Counted from the stretch's first letter, positions 1 to 6,310 are shown. The stretch is DNA of 12,296 nt from Hyphomonas sp. (GCA_024743015.1 JANSXJ010000082.1:1-12296); one strand, 5' to 3'. A program made the numbers and translations. The notes: generated by a model from the sequence alone, not told the origin.

Positions 1-117
1 CGCGATCACCGAGCAATCCTGACCGCCCTGCGCGCCGGCGACATCGACGGTGCCGCAGTCTTGCTCACCCGCCATGTTCAGTCAATCGGTCACGCGCCAA
101 AGCGCCCGTCGCGCTAG
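1..117 (+). CDS. C-terminal end of a GntR-family (FCD domain) transcriptional regulator, partial
   Basis: Frame 1 is open from the first base to a TAG at 115-117 and encodes 38 residues. The stretch HRAILTALRAGDIDGAAVLL followed by TRHV has the pattern of the last helices of the FCD ligand-binding domain of GntR-family repressors (H-x-A-I-L-x-A-L-x-x-x-D-x-x-x-A, then a short helix ending in R-H). The rest of the gene, including the winged helix-turn-helix, lies outside the window. It sits 140 bases upstream of bioY on the same strand, and the gap carries a BioR-type operator. BioR is itself a GntR/FCD protein often encoded beside biotin genes, so this could be bioR. That identity is inferred from context only; 38 residues cannot distinguish it from other FCD regulators. 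Confidence 0.6.
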   Translation, partial: RDHRAILTALRAGDIDGAAVLLTRHVQSIGHAPKRPSR

Positions 118-229
118 CGCGTATCGCTCCGAATGATTTCCGCTCAGTCCATTAATCTTCCTCCGATGCTCGATGCGCCCTTGCATCGCGGGTGCGATTG
201 TGGATTCCTTTAGTGATAGAATAAAAATA

Positions 230-240
230 TTATCTATAAT
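230..240 (+). promoter_or_regulatory. BioR-type operator overlapping the bioY -10 element
   Basis: TTATCTATAA at 230-239 exactly fits the BioR consensus of alphaproteobacteria (TTATMKATAA, known from work on GntR-type biotin repressors). TATAAT at 235-240 is a perfect -10 hexamer, so repressor and RNA polymerase would compete for the same bases. No good -35 is visible at 16-18 bp spacing. A start point set by this -10 would leave a leader of only about 11 bases, so a second -10-like TAGAAT at 217-222 might be used instead. The box is 18 bases before the bioY start codon. Confidence 0.75.
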
Positions 241-257
241 CGACAAGAGGCACATAT

Positions 258-845
258 ATGACCACGTCGATCGCAACGCTCAAACCCGGCTTCAGCCCGA
301 TCGATCTGCAAAGCCGCTCTTCAAGCTGGCAGTTCGCCGCAGTAATACTTGGCAGCCTGTTTCTGGCGTTGTCTTCGTACATCGAAGTACCGATGGTGCC
401 GGTGCCGGTCACAATGCAGACATTTGCCGTCGCGCTCGTAGGTGCGCTCTATGGCTGGCGGCTTGGTGGCATAACGATTGTTGCCTGGCTGATGCAAGGC
501 GCGGTCGGCATGCCGGTCCTGGCTGGCGGCGCTGCGGGCGTCCACCATTTCGTCGGCCCGACCGCTGGCTATCTCTTTGCGTTTCCAGTTGCCGGGATGG
601 CGATGGGTTGGCTCGCAGAACGGGGCTGGAATGGACGCCGACCGTGGCTCGCCTTCCAAGGCATGCTGATTAGCAATGCACTGTGTCTCATTCTCGGCGC
701 GGGCTGGCTGGCTGCCCTCGTCGGCGTCGAACAAGCCATCATGGCTGGGTTCGTCCCGTTCCTGATCGGCGCTGTCCTGAAGGCTGGACTTGGCGCGTTG
801 ACGCTCCACTTTATGACGCGCAGCACCAGAAGCATTGCCGGATGA
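258..845 (+). CDS. bioY: Biotin transporter BioY (S component of ECF transporter)
   Basis: This 195-residue integral membrane protein binds biotin and mediates its uptake, alone or with the ECF energising subunits BioM (ATPase) and BioN; neither is encoded in this window. Six hydrophobic segments fill residues about 25-185, the usual BioY size. Family signatures are VPVPVTMQTFAV (47-58), GMPVLAGGAAG (84-94) and GPTAGYLFAF (100-109), the conserved glycine-rich loops of the substrate-binding core, plus a lysine in the last helix (K175). The ATG at 258 has an AGAGG ribosome site at 246-250, spaced 7 bases. The gene overlaps the next by 4 bases (ATGA). The BioR-type box upstream implies repression when biotin is sufficient. 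Family assignment is firm; transport activity is inferred from the family. Confidence 0.95.
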   Translation: MTTSIATLKPGFSPIDLQSRSSSWQFAAVILGSLFLALSSYIEVPMVPVPVTMQTFAVALVGALYGWRLGGITIVAWLMQGAVGMPVLAGGAAGVHHFVGPTAGYLFAFPVAGMAMGWLAERGWNGRRPWLAFQGMLISNALCLILGAGWLAALVGVEQAIMAGFVPFLIGAVLKAGLGALTLHFMTRSTRSIAG

Positions 846-1306
846 CAGTGCGATTGCGCCCACACCATCTGCTGTGCGTGCTTACTTACATGGGCAGGGG
901 ATACAGCCCAGCCTTCACCGGCAACCTGACAAAGATCGCGGGGCGTCTTGCCGCGGGTGAAGCGGTCGACATCGTGACGGGACCAGACGATATCTGCGCT
1001 CCGATGCTCGACGGCCACGATCCGCACTGCCATCGCGACAGCGTAACCAACCGGGATCACGCGGCGGCACGGGAACTGAGCCCGTTGTTGGGCTGCGAAA
1101 TCCAGACCGGCACGTCACTTGTCCTGAACACAAACATCATTGACCGCTTGCGAGTGGCATTCGCGTCAAACCAGATCCGGTCGGCCTGCGCCGGGTGCGA
1201 ATGGGAGAGCCTTTGCAGCTCCGTTGCCGTAGGCGGATTTGATGGGACCGTTATAAAGGGCAATGATTTGCAATCGAAGGCTGAGGTACCATTCTCGCCC
1301 GCTTAG
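842..1306 (+). CDS. DUF1284 family cysteine-rich protein, translationally coupled to bioY
   Basis: A 154-residue soluble protein of the uncharacterised DUF1284 (COG3543-type) family, with no signal peptide or membrane segment. It begins with the family hallmark RPHHLLC (6-12), followed by C52 and C63 around a D/H-rich loop (DICAPMLDGHDPHC), C85, and a C-x2-C-x5-C cluster at C116, C119 and C125. Seven cysteines with this spacing suggest a metal or iron-sulfur site, but no function is established that I can cite. The start was chosen as the ATG at 842, which overlaps the bioY stop (ATGA, 842-845); the longer open frame from 683 lies inside bioY and is rejected. The overlap implies translational coupling and co-regulation by the upstream BioR-type box, hence a possible link to biotin supply. 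The link is inference. Confidence 0.82.
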   Translation: MTVRLRPHHLLCVLTYMGRGYSPAFTGNLTKIAGRLAAGEAVDIVTGPDDICAPMLDGHDPHCHRDSVTNRDHAAARELSPLLGCEIQTGTSLVLNTNIIDRLRVAFASNQIRSACAGCEWESLCSSVAVGGFDGTVIKGNDLQSKAEVPFSPA

Positions 1307-1567
1307 CGCCTGGGGTTTTTGACGACACGGTGGCGTAGCCGACGTCTTGCAGAGTGAGGGCGCAACTCTGCTGCTGCCTCAACCAGCGCTTACAGTCATA
1401 ATGGGTGTTCGAGGCTCAACCAAAAGTGGTGGCGAAACCAGTATCAATAGACGATCAACATAGCTTGAGCTGATTTCAATTGCTGGATACCATGCCCACT
1501 TGTGGCGTGAATCACGCATGCGTGTTGAAGTGTATCGCTTGATGACTGGTCGGCCTCTGTTGACGCG
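1307..1567. other. Intergenic region between converging DUF1284 and MocR genes
   Basis: No plausible gene is seen in 261 bases; both flanking genes end here. Contents are a 7-bp inverted repeat GCAGAGT/ACTCTGC (1349-1355, 1365-1371; 9-base loop) and two overlapping palindromes at 1505-1524: GCGTGA-A-TCACGC, then CACGCATGCGTG. A run of five T at 1316-1320 follows the DUF1284 stop but has no clear stem before it. None of these is a textbook intrinsic terminator. Confidence 0.5.
1505..1524. repeat. Overlapping palindromes sharing one CACGC arm
   Basis: GCGTGA (1505-1510), one spacer A, and TCACGC (1512-1517) form a 13-bp inverted repeat. The CACGC arm is reused in the perfect 12-bp palindrome CACGCATGCGTG (1513-1524). 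The middle arm can therefore pair with either flank. The site lies downstream of both converging genes, so a role in transcript 3' ends is possible, but no T tract follows on either strand. Confidence 0.35.
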
Positions 1568-2962
1568 TTAGATGTTCAGCGCAAATCTGGACGAGGAACC
1601 GCGCATCAGATTTGCAACGGTCTGAAGGCCCTCGGTCAGCCGTGTCTCGTCCGGCTCATGGCTGAGACACAGCCGCACCGCTTTGGGCGCCAGGTTGGCG
1701 CACGGGGCGAAGCTGCGGCCTTCGCTGACAAGGACGCCTTGTTGTGCGCATTGTGTGCGGAAGACGTCGGACCTCACACCTTCAGGCAGAGGCAGCCAGA
1801 TGTGCAATCCGTTGGCGTCCGCGGCGTAGTCGATCTCACCTAGGATCGAACGTGCAAGGTTCTGGCGTTGTGTCGCAAGTCTGCGCTGTTGGGTCGCCAA
1901 GGTCGAAGCCGTCCTCTCGCCGATGAGACGCGTTGCCACCTCGAGGATCAGAGGAGGCGTCATCCAGACGCTGAGATTGACCGCGTGGCGCAGCGCGGGC
2001 ACCAGCCGTTCCGGCGCGGTTAGGAACCCGACCCGCAAACCCGGTGCAACAGCTTTCGACAGACTGGTGACGTAGATCGCATGATCTGGCGCGCGCGCGG
2101 CCAAAGGCGCGGGGCGATCCGGCTTCAGCGCACCGAACACGTCGTCTTCAATCAGTACCACACTGTGGTTTGCAGCGATCTCGGCAATGGCCTGCCGCCG
2201 CTGATCTGACAATGTGACCGTGGTCGGCGCCTGTAGCGTGGGTGTCAGGTAGAAGGCCTTGGGGTTCGACATCCGGCAAAGCGTGTCAAAGCTCTCCGGA
2301 ATGACGCCTTCAGCGTCCATCTCGACTTGCCCCGTGTGGATATCCAGACGCTCCGCCATGGCACAGACCGGCATGTAGGTGAGTGGTTCAGTCAGCAGCA
2401 GGTCGCCGGGGTTCAGGATCGATGTCAGGACACAGAGGAGGCCATGCTGCGCGCCGATCGTCGCAACCACCTGATCTCGCGAAGCGGTGATACCGCAAAA
2501 CTCCAGCCATTGGCGGCCAGCTTCGCTGTGCGACGTCAGGTCTGCTTCGGCCTGATAGTCAAGCAAAGCCGGCAGGCTGGAACCGCTGGAGATATCCGCC
2601 AAGATACGCCGGACATGTGGTTCGGCAAATCCCGGACTGGGAAGGTTGCGGGACAGATCGATCGGGCCTTCCCGGGCGCGATGCAACGTGTTGAGCGTCT
2701 CACCGGACGAGTGGACTTCGACAGAGCGGACGAACGTGCCGCGCCCCACCTCCCCGCGCAGCAGCGCCCGGCGCACAGCCTCTGCATAAGCTCGGCTTGT
2801 CGTGTTGGCGGACACGCCGAGCTGGTAGGCAAGCTCACGGTGCGGCGGCAGTCGGGTTCCAGGTGCGAGGCGACCGCTTGCGATGTCGTCAGCCATTGCC
2901 TCGACGATCTGAAGGTATTTGGGGCCGTCGTGCCCTTCAAGGTCCGGAAGCCAAATTGCCAT
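1568..2962 (-). CDS. MocR-family regulator (GntR winged helix fused to aminotransferase-like domain)
   Basis: A 464-residue cytoplasmic regulator. Residues 13-80 form a GntR winged helix-turn-helix (IASGRLAPGTRLPPHRELA, then LGVSANTTSRAY). Residues about 100-455 form a fold-type I PLP-dependent aminotransferase-like domain. The PLP Schiff-base lysine is K303 in SLSKAVAPGLRVG, the pyridine-contacting acid is in IEDD (271-274), and the carboxylate-binding arginine is probably R430. The usual loop NPTG reads APTT (245-248), losing the Asn and Gly, so it probably senses PLP or an amino-acid adduct rather than transaminating. The ATG at 2962 was preferred over an upstream in-frame TTG at 3019, because family members start near MAIWLPDLEG and the TTG falls in a candidate -35 (TTGACC). 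It is divergent from an EamA exporter, its likely target. The effector is unknown. Confidence 0.92.
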   Translation of the reverse strand: MAIWLPDLEGHDGPKYLQIVEAMADDIASGRLAPGTRLPPHRELAYQLGVSANTTSRAYAEAVRRALLRGEVGRGTFVRSVEVHSSGETLNTLHRAREGPIDLSRNLPSPGFAEPHVRRILADISSGSSLPALLDYQAEADLTSHSEAGRQWLEFCGITASRDQVVATIGAQHGLLCVLTSILNPGDLLLTEPLTYMPVCAMAERLDIHTGQVEMDAEGVIPESFDTLCRMSNPKAFYLTPTLQAPTTVTLSDQRRQAIAEIAANHSVVLIEDDVFGALKPDRPAPLAARAPDHAIYVTSLSKAVAPGLRVGFLTAPERLVPALRHAVNLSVWMTPPLILEVATRLIGERTASTLATQQRRLATQRQNLARSILGEIDYAADANGLHIWLPLPEGVRSDVFRTQCAQQGVLVSEGRSFAPCANLAPKAVRLCLSHEPDETRLTEGLQTVANLMRGSSSRFALNI

Positions 2963-3042
2963 CGTATCAATGTTTCGATTGCTTCTATGCAATAATGGCG
3001 CAATTTCTGAGCTGGTCAATCCAATTCCATCGGATCAGTCTC
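2955..3042. promoter_or_regulatory. Shared MocR/EamA control region with ATTGC/GCAAT elements
   Basis: This short divergent region holds ATTGC at 2955-2959 (just inside the MocR coding start) and 2978-2982, and its complement GCAAT at 2989-2993 and 3000-3004. The last three are 11 bp apart centre to centre, and the first is 23 bp further out, so all fall on roughly one helical face. A minus-strand promoter candidate for the regulator is TTGACC (3019-3014), a 16-base spacer, then CATTAT (2997-2992), which overlaps a GCAAT copy. These are candidate MocR binding elements; no binding motif for this subfamily is known to me. Confidence 0.4.
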
Positions 3043-3999
3043 ATGGCGCCGTTCTCTCCATCGGTTGGCAAAGGCATCGCGCTTTCGCTGATCAGCCTGA
3101 CGCTTCTCGGCGTGATGCCGATCATCTCGAACCTTCGCCCGACCGCGATCGATGCATTGACCTTCGCCCTGGCACTGTCTGTCTGGCAGGTCATTTTTGC
3201 CCTGCCGGTCTTCGGTATCGAACTCAGGCGGGGGACGCGCGGCATCTTCGCTGTCGATCTGTCGCTGCGCGAGCGGCGGCGGATGATCGTGGTGGCCCTC
3301 TTCACAGGGGCGCTCTTCGGCCTGTCCACCTATCTGTACGTGCTGGGGGTTGGGAAGGCGGGCGCCGCCAACGCCGCCATCGCGATCCAGGCCTATCCCG
3401 TCTTCGCGATCCTTTGGGAGAGCCTCTTCCTCAAGCGTCGCAAGACAGCCCTCGAATTGGCACTGACGGCGGCCCTCATTGCGTCCCTTTACTATCTCGG
3501 CACGGTCGGCACATTCAAAATGTCTGGCGTGTCGCCCTGGTTTTTCGTGTCGCTGGGCGTGCCCCTTCTGTGGAGCATCGCGCATGTCATCATCAAGGAA
3601 GAGCTCAACAACACACTGATCACACCCGCTCAGGTGACGTTCTTTCGCGTGGCGATCTCGACGGTGTTTCTCACGGCAGTCGTTGCGGTGGCGCTACCGT
3701 CCGGTCTTCTCGCTGCGGGTAGTGCAATCGTTCAGCCCATGTCGGCGTTGATGGGGCTGGTCTACTTTCTTGAACTGATCGTGTGGTTCTATGCCGTGCG
3801 CCACATCGACGTGTCGCTGGCAAGCTCCATCACGACGCCATGGCCCGCTCTGACCATGATGCTCGCTGTTCCCTTTCTGGGCGACACAATCGCAACCTAT
3901 CAGGTCGTGGCGTTGACCATCGTCGTGGCGTGTATCTACGGCTTGACCCTTGCGAGTTTGAGGAAGGGTCGCGATCCGGAAAAAGTACCGGGGCCATAG
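3043..3999 (+). CDS. EamA/DMT-superfamily membrane exporter
   Basis: A 318-residue inner-membrane protein with about ten hydrophobic segments arranged as two EamA repeats (about 10-153 and 165-305), the typical layout and length of drug/metabolite exporters of the RhaT/EamA type. Visible features include the G-x-x-x-P start helix (LLGVMPIISN), the loop-helix GAANAAIAIQAYPVFAILWE closing repeat 1, and SLASSITTPWPALTMMLAV closing repeat 2. The start was set at the ATG at 3043; an in-frame ATG at 2995 would add 16 non-hydrophobic residues and crowd the control region. Neither has a clear ribosome site. It is divergent from a MocR regulator, a common pairing in which the regulator controls export of an amino acid or related amine. 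The substrate cannot be read from the sequence. Confidence 0.9.
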   Translation: MAPFSPSVGKGIALSLISLTLLGVMPIISNLRPTAIDALTFALALSVWQVIFALPVFGIELRRGTRGIFAVDLSLRERRRMIVVALFTGALFGLSTYLYVLGVGKAGAANAAIAIQAYPVFAILWESLFLKRRKTALELALTAALIASLYYLGTVGTFKMSGVSPWFFVSLGVPLLWSIAHVIIKEELNNTLITPAQVTFFRVAISTVFLTAVVAVALPSGLLAAGSAIVQPMSALMGLVYFLELIVWFYAVRHIDVSLASSITTPWPALTMMLAVPFLGDTIATYQVVALTIVVACIYGLTLASLRKGRDPEKVPGP

Positions 4000-4364
4000 G
4001 ACGATGCTGCACATCCTTGCCAGAACGATGATCATCGCCACGCGGATGGAGTTGTCGTGGACTGCCGGAATGGCGTTGGATCAAACCACTACGCGGCCGC
4101 ATACTCAGCGCGATAGTCCCGGCAACATGCCACACCCACTGCACGCCTATGGCGGGGTGTTGCGAAGCGCGGTGCCCTGACATGCGATAACATGTGTGGG
4201 GCCAAAACTGCCGCCGGGTAAGCAATCTGCTGCTCGACGGCTGCGCTGATTCTGCCTGTACAAGCTGGAGCCTGGTATTCGGCCTCAACTGATCGTGCCG
4301 GCATTACAGATATAAGGAATGGCCAAAAAAAAGCGGACAAAGCTGTCAAACTCAGAAAGTGGTT
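4000..4364. other. Region without a confident gene between EamA and the YbhB-like gene
   Basis: 365 bases with only short open frames. A minus-strand frame at 4089-4349 (86 codons from TTG, or about 70 from an inner ATG) begins with a weakly hydrophobic stretch, then reads EAEYQAPACTGRISAA with several cysteines. It has no ribosome site and resembles nothing I know. A 57-codon plus-strand frame from the ATG at 4003 is equally unsupported. An inverted repeat ACATG-N6-CATGT lies at 4180-4195, and an A8 run at 4324-4331. The stretch could be a decayed gene; I cannot identify one. Confidence 0.4.
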
Positions 4365-4385
4365 GCCCCGGCAAAGAGCCGGGGC
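4365..4385 (-). terminator. GC-rich hairpin just after the YbhB-like gene
   Basis: GCCCCGGC (4365-4372) and GCCGGGGC (4378-4385) form a perfect 8-bp stem with a 5-base loop, starting 6 bases beyond the minus-strand stop at 4392. On the minus-strand transcript the stem is followed by AACCACTTTCTG, not a U tract; a run of eight U comes only some 30 bases later. It may protect the mRNA 3' end or be an imperfect terminator. Confidence 0.55.
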
Positions 4386-4391
4386 CTAGCG

Positions 4392-4925
4392 TTAGCGACT
4401 GTAGACGGCCGTGATCGTCGAGGACGCCAAGCTGTTGGCATTGACCATGAAGCCTGCCAGCGCATCGCTGACTGAACCGTCGATCTCAAGCACCGTGCCA
4501 AGGGCATGCACGGTAAATTGGTAACGGTGCACCTCGCCTGGTGGTGGGCATGCGCCGCCAAAGCCTTCTGCGCCGTAATCGTTGATGAGTTCGATACCAT
4601 CAACAGCTTCGCCCGCCGGTAGGGACGTCACGTCAGCGGGGATGTTGAAGGCAAACCAGTGCCACCAACCAGAGCCTGTCGGCGCATCGGGGTCGTAGAC
4701 GGTGATGGCGAAGCTTTCCGTGCCTTCCGGCGCGCCAGACCAGGCAAGGGTCGGAACCAGGTTGCCGCCCTCGCAGCCGAAACCTTGGAAAACAAAGTCA
4801 CTGCTCAGTTGCTGACCTTCAGCGATATCTGGGCTTGTGAGGGCAAGGCCATCAGCGAGCGCAGGCGTCGCCATTGCGCTGGCCATCACGGTTGCCAGAA
4901 GTGCGTTGCGCAGGGTGCGTGTCAT
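4392..4925 (-). CDS. Secreted YbhB/YbcL-family (PEBP-fold, Raf-kinase-inhibitor-like) protein
   Basis: A 177-residue protein with a Sec signal peptide (basic MTRTLRN, hydrophobic 8-20, cleavage likely after PALA at 21-24), so it should be periplasmic. The mature part has phosphatidylethanolamine-binding-protein motifs: YDPDAP (77-82), W-H-W (88-90), an ACPPPGEVHRY segment (125-135; family pattern GPCPP...HRY) and LAWSGAP (60-66). C51 and C126 could form a disulfide. Bacterial members have no settled role; a ligand pocket is conserved. The ATG at 4925 was chosen because it starts the signal peptide and has GGAAAG 11 bases upstream; the longer open frame to 5123 runs into the AraC gene and is not credible. 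It lies 103 bases behind an AraC-family gene on the same strand, and a strong hairpin follows the stop. Confidence 0.92.
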   Translation of the reverse strand: MTRTLRNALLATVMASAMATPALADGLALTSPDIAEGQQLSSDFVFQGFGCEGGNLVPTLAWSGAPEGTESFAITVYDPDAPTGSGWWHWFAFNIPADVTSLPAGEAVDGIELINDYGAEGFGGACPPPGEVHRYQFTVHALGTVLEIDGSVSDALAGFMVNANSLASSTITAVYSR

Positions 4926-5016
4926 GGTTGATCGTTCTTTCCAGGATTGTGCGTTGCAGGTGCCCCCGGTTTGGCAGTCACAACGCGGTGCCGCATCCGG
5001 CTCCCAATCAAGAACT

Positions 5017-5029
5017 ATCGAATTTCGAT
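5017..5029. repeat. 13-bp palindrome at the AraC stop codon
   Basis: ATCGAA-T-TTCGAT is a perfect inverted repeat with one central base, ending exactly where the minus-strand AraC-family stop codon (5029-5031) begins and 92 bases before the YbhB-like start. It is a candidate operator for the downstream gene. AT-rich hexamers nearby do not form a clear -35/-10 pair. Confidence 0.3.
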
Positions 5030-5811
5030 CAATCTGCCGCTGAACGAATGTCTTTTGGCTTAATTCCAAACCTTTTTCGGAAGGCATCTGAGAAATGCGA
5101 GGGCGTTTTGAACCCGCACTCAAGCGCGATCTGCGACACTTGCGCGTCGGTGGTTTGCAGCAGGCTCAACCCGTGCTCCAGCCGAGTGTGTAGCAGAATC
5201 TTAGCAAAGCCCTGACCCGTTTTGGACAACCAGCGGCGCATGGTGGCCTCGCTCATCGCAAAATGTGCGGCAACCTCTTCAGCCTTCCATGGGCGGCTGA
5301 GATCAGTCTCAATGAGGCTGCGCACACGGCTCAGGGATTGATCGTCGACATGCGTTGGCAGGAAGATTCCCTGCTCACGCAACCATATGAGAGGCTCAAG
5401 AAGCCTATGCTCTCGGATGGTCTCGGGCAAATCCTGATTGTTCATAGTCCCTTGGACAAGGGCGAGAACATCGGCCGGTTGATGTCTGGAGGCGCGAACG
5501 ATCTGCAAGCCTCTGGCTTCTTCTGGAATTGGCAGGCCATCATAGACAGCATCGATCAGATCGTGCGTGAAACACACACCCACCGCGCGGTAGTCTGCGC
5601 CCAAAACTGGGCGGTTTTCCATGGTGACCATCGAGGCCGGTGGGAAGATCATCAGGTCGCCTTCTTCGCCGACCATTTCGCCTTGCGTAGCCGTGAAAAC
5701 GCGTTTGCTTCCCTGCTCGATGAAGAAGAGGAACGTTAGGCGAAAATAAAGGTCCACAAACGTCGCGGTGGTGGCTTGCGAAATCGTGAAGATCGAGACT
5801 TTGCTTTGCAC
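5029..5811 (-). CDS. AraC-family transcriptional regulator
   Basis: About 260 residues. The N-terminal part (about 1-150) is a cupin-like sensing region of AraC type (GDLMIFPPASMVTMENRP is the typical G-D-x-x-x-x-P-P strand). The C-terminal part (about 157-257) has two helix-turn-helix motifs: VAAHFAMSEATMRRWLSK (180-197), and the second in VSQIALECGFKTPSHFSDAF (225-244), continuing into RKRFGIKPKDIR, matching the AraC signature A-x-x-x-G-F-x-x-x-S-x-F-x-x-x-F-(K/R)-(K/R)-x-x-G-x-x-P. I chose a GTG start at 5811 because GAGG lies 7 bases before it and the cupin region begins directly after. An in-frame ATG at 5838 would add MCRSHRGCP with no properly spaced ribosome site. It is in tandem with the YbhB-like gene and may control it; the ligand is unknown. 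Confidence 0.9.
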   Translation of the reverse strand: MQSKVSIFTISQATTATFVDLYFRLTFLFFIEQGSKRVFTATQGEMVGEEGDLMIFPPASMVTMENRPVLGADYRAVGVCFTHDLIDAVYDGLPIPEEARGLQIVRASRHQPADVLALVQGTMNNQDLPETIREHRLLEPLIWLREQGIFLPTHVDDQSLSRVRSLIETDLSRPWKAEEVAAHFAMSEATMRRWLSKTGQGFAKILLHTRLEHGLSLLQTTDAQVSQIALECGFKTPSHFSDAFRKRFGIKPKDIRSAAD

Positions 5812-5907
5812 AGGACATCCTCGATGTGATCGGCACATCCTTGATAACCAAAATTCTTATCGCTGCCAGTTGGCGTCTACTAAACAAGCGTTGTCCACTT
5901 TGGGCTT

Positions 5908-6259
5908 GTTCCGTTGAAAAAGGCGCCTTGAAACGGCCAGTTTGCATTGATTCAGTTTGCCTATCGGATGCGGAGATTTGTCGCGATCCCTCTCAGCGAT
6001 GCTCGCATCGCTTGCCGGTCAACGGATGGGACCCCGTCGGGAGGGGCAACGAGCGCTGTTCTACGCGTTTTCACTGGATGATCACGTCCCGCCTGATCCT
6101 ATGCTGCGTTTGATCGATCGGCTTGTCGATCTGTCGGATGTCCGGCGCCATGTGGCGCCATTCTACAGCGCGATCGGCAGCCAAGGTGAACCGTCGCCGA
6201 AAACGCCTCGTTGGCGCAATACAGCTCATGGCGGGCTAGCCCTGTTTCATCAACGGAAC
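5908..6259. repeat. 10-bp inverted repeat bracketing the transposase remnant
   Basis: GTTCCGTTGA at 5908-5917 and its exact complement TCAACGGAAC at 6250-6259 enclose the recognisable part of a broken transposase. They may be the terminal repeats of an internally deleted insertion sequence of about 350 bp. Beyond the ten bases the arms do not match, no target-site duplication is evident, and a chance match of this length over a few hundred bases is not negligible. Confidence 0.35.
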
Positions 6260-6310
6260 GCGCTGTTTACGGCTGACGGATTGGAATGCTCGCTGAAACC
6301 TGAATGCTGA
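5957..6310 (+). pseudogene. Truncated IS1182-like transposase, N-terminal remnant
   Basis: The frame encodes 117 residues. RREGQRALFYAFSLDDHVPP followed by DPMLRLIDRLVDLSDVRRHV and APFYSAIG matches the N-terminal region of IS1182-type transposases (F-x-x-x-S-L-(D/E)-x-H-V-P-x-D-H-x-L-R-x-I-D-x-x-(V/L)-D-L-S, then P-(F/Y)-Y-S-x-x-G-R-P-S). After FYSAIG (about position 6178) the resemblance stops where intact proteins continue with RPSIDPE and a 300-residue catalytic domain. The remaining 40 residues do not look like transposase, so the element is truncated or internally deleted. It lies between the AraC-family gene and the P-type ATPase and probably marks an old insertion in that junction. It cannot be active. 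Confidence 0.8.

Noticed and set aside
110..121. CGCGCTAGCGCG perfect palindrome at the stop of the first gene
   Set aside because: Short and made of GC-rich alternating bases common in such genomes; no T tract and no nearby promoter to make it an operator or terminator.
683..841. Upstream extension of the DUF1284 frame inside bioY
   Set aside because: The extension overlaps bioY in another frame and is rich in Arg/Gly/Pro without family similarity; the ATG at 842 overlapping the bioY stop is the expected coupled start.
2536..3003. Long open frames overlapping the MocR gene on both strands
   Set aside because: Shadow frames of a high-GC coding region; their translations lack domain character, whereas the MocR frame has complete family motifs.
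2995..3042. Alternative 16-residue N-terminal extension of the EamA exporter from the ATG at 2995
   Set aside because: No ribosome site, and the extension would cover half of the divergent control region; the start at 3043 gives the normal family length.
4089..4349. Minus-strand 86-codon frame with a weak signal-peptide-like start and several cysteines
   Set aside because: It begins at TTG without a ribosome site, its inner ATG also lacks one, the composition looks non-coding and no family is recognisable.
6145..6163. GGCGCC repeats within the transposase remnant
   Set aside because: Explained by the coding sequence and GC content; too short to be an element end.
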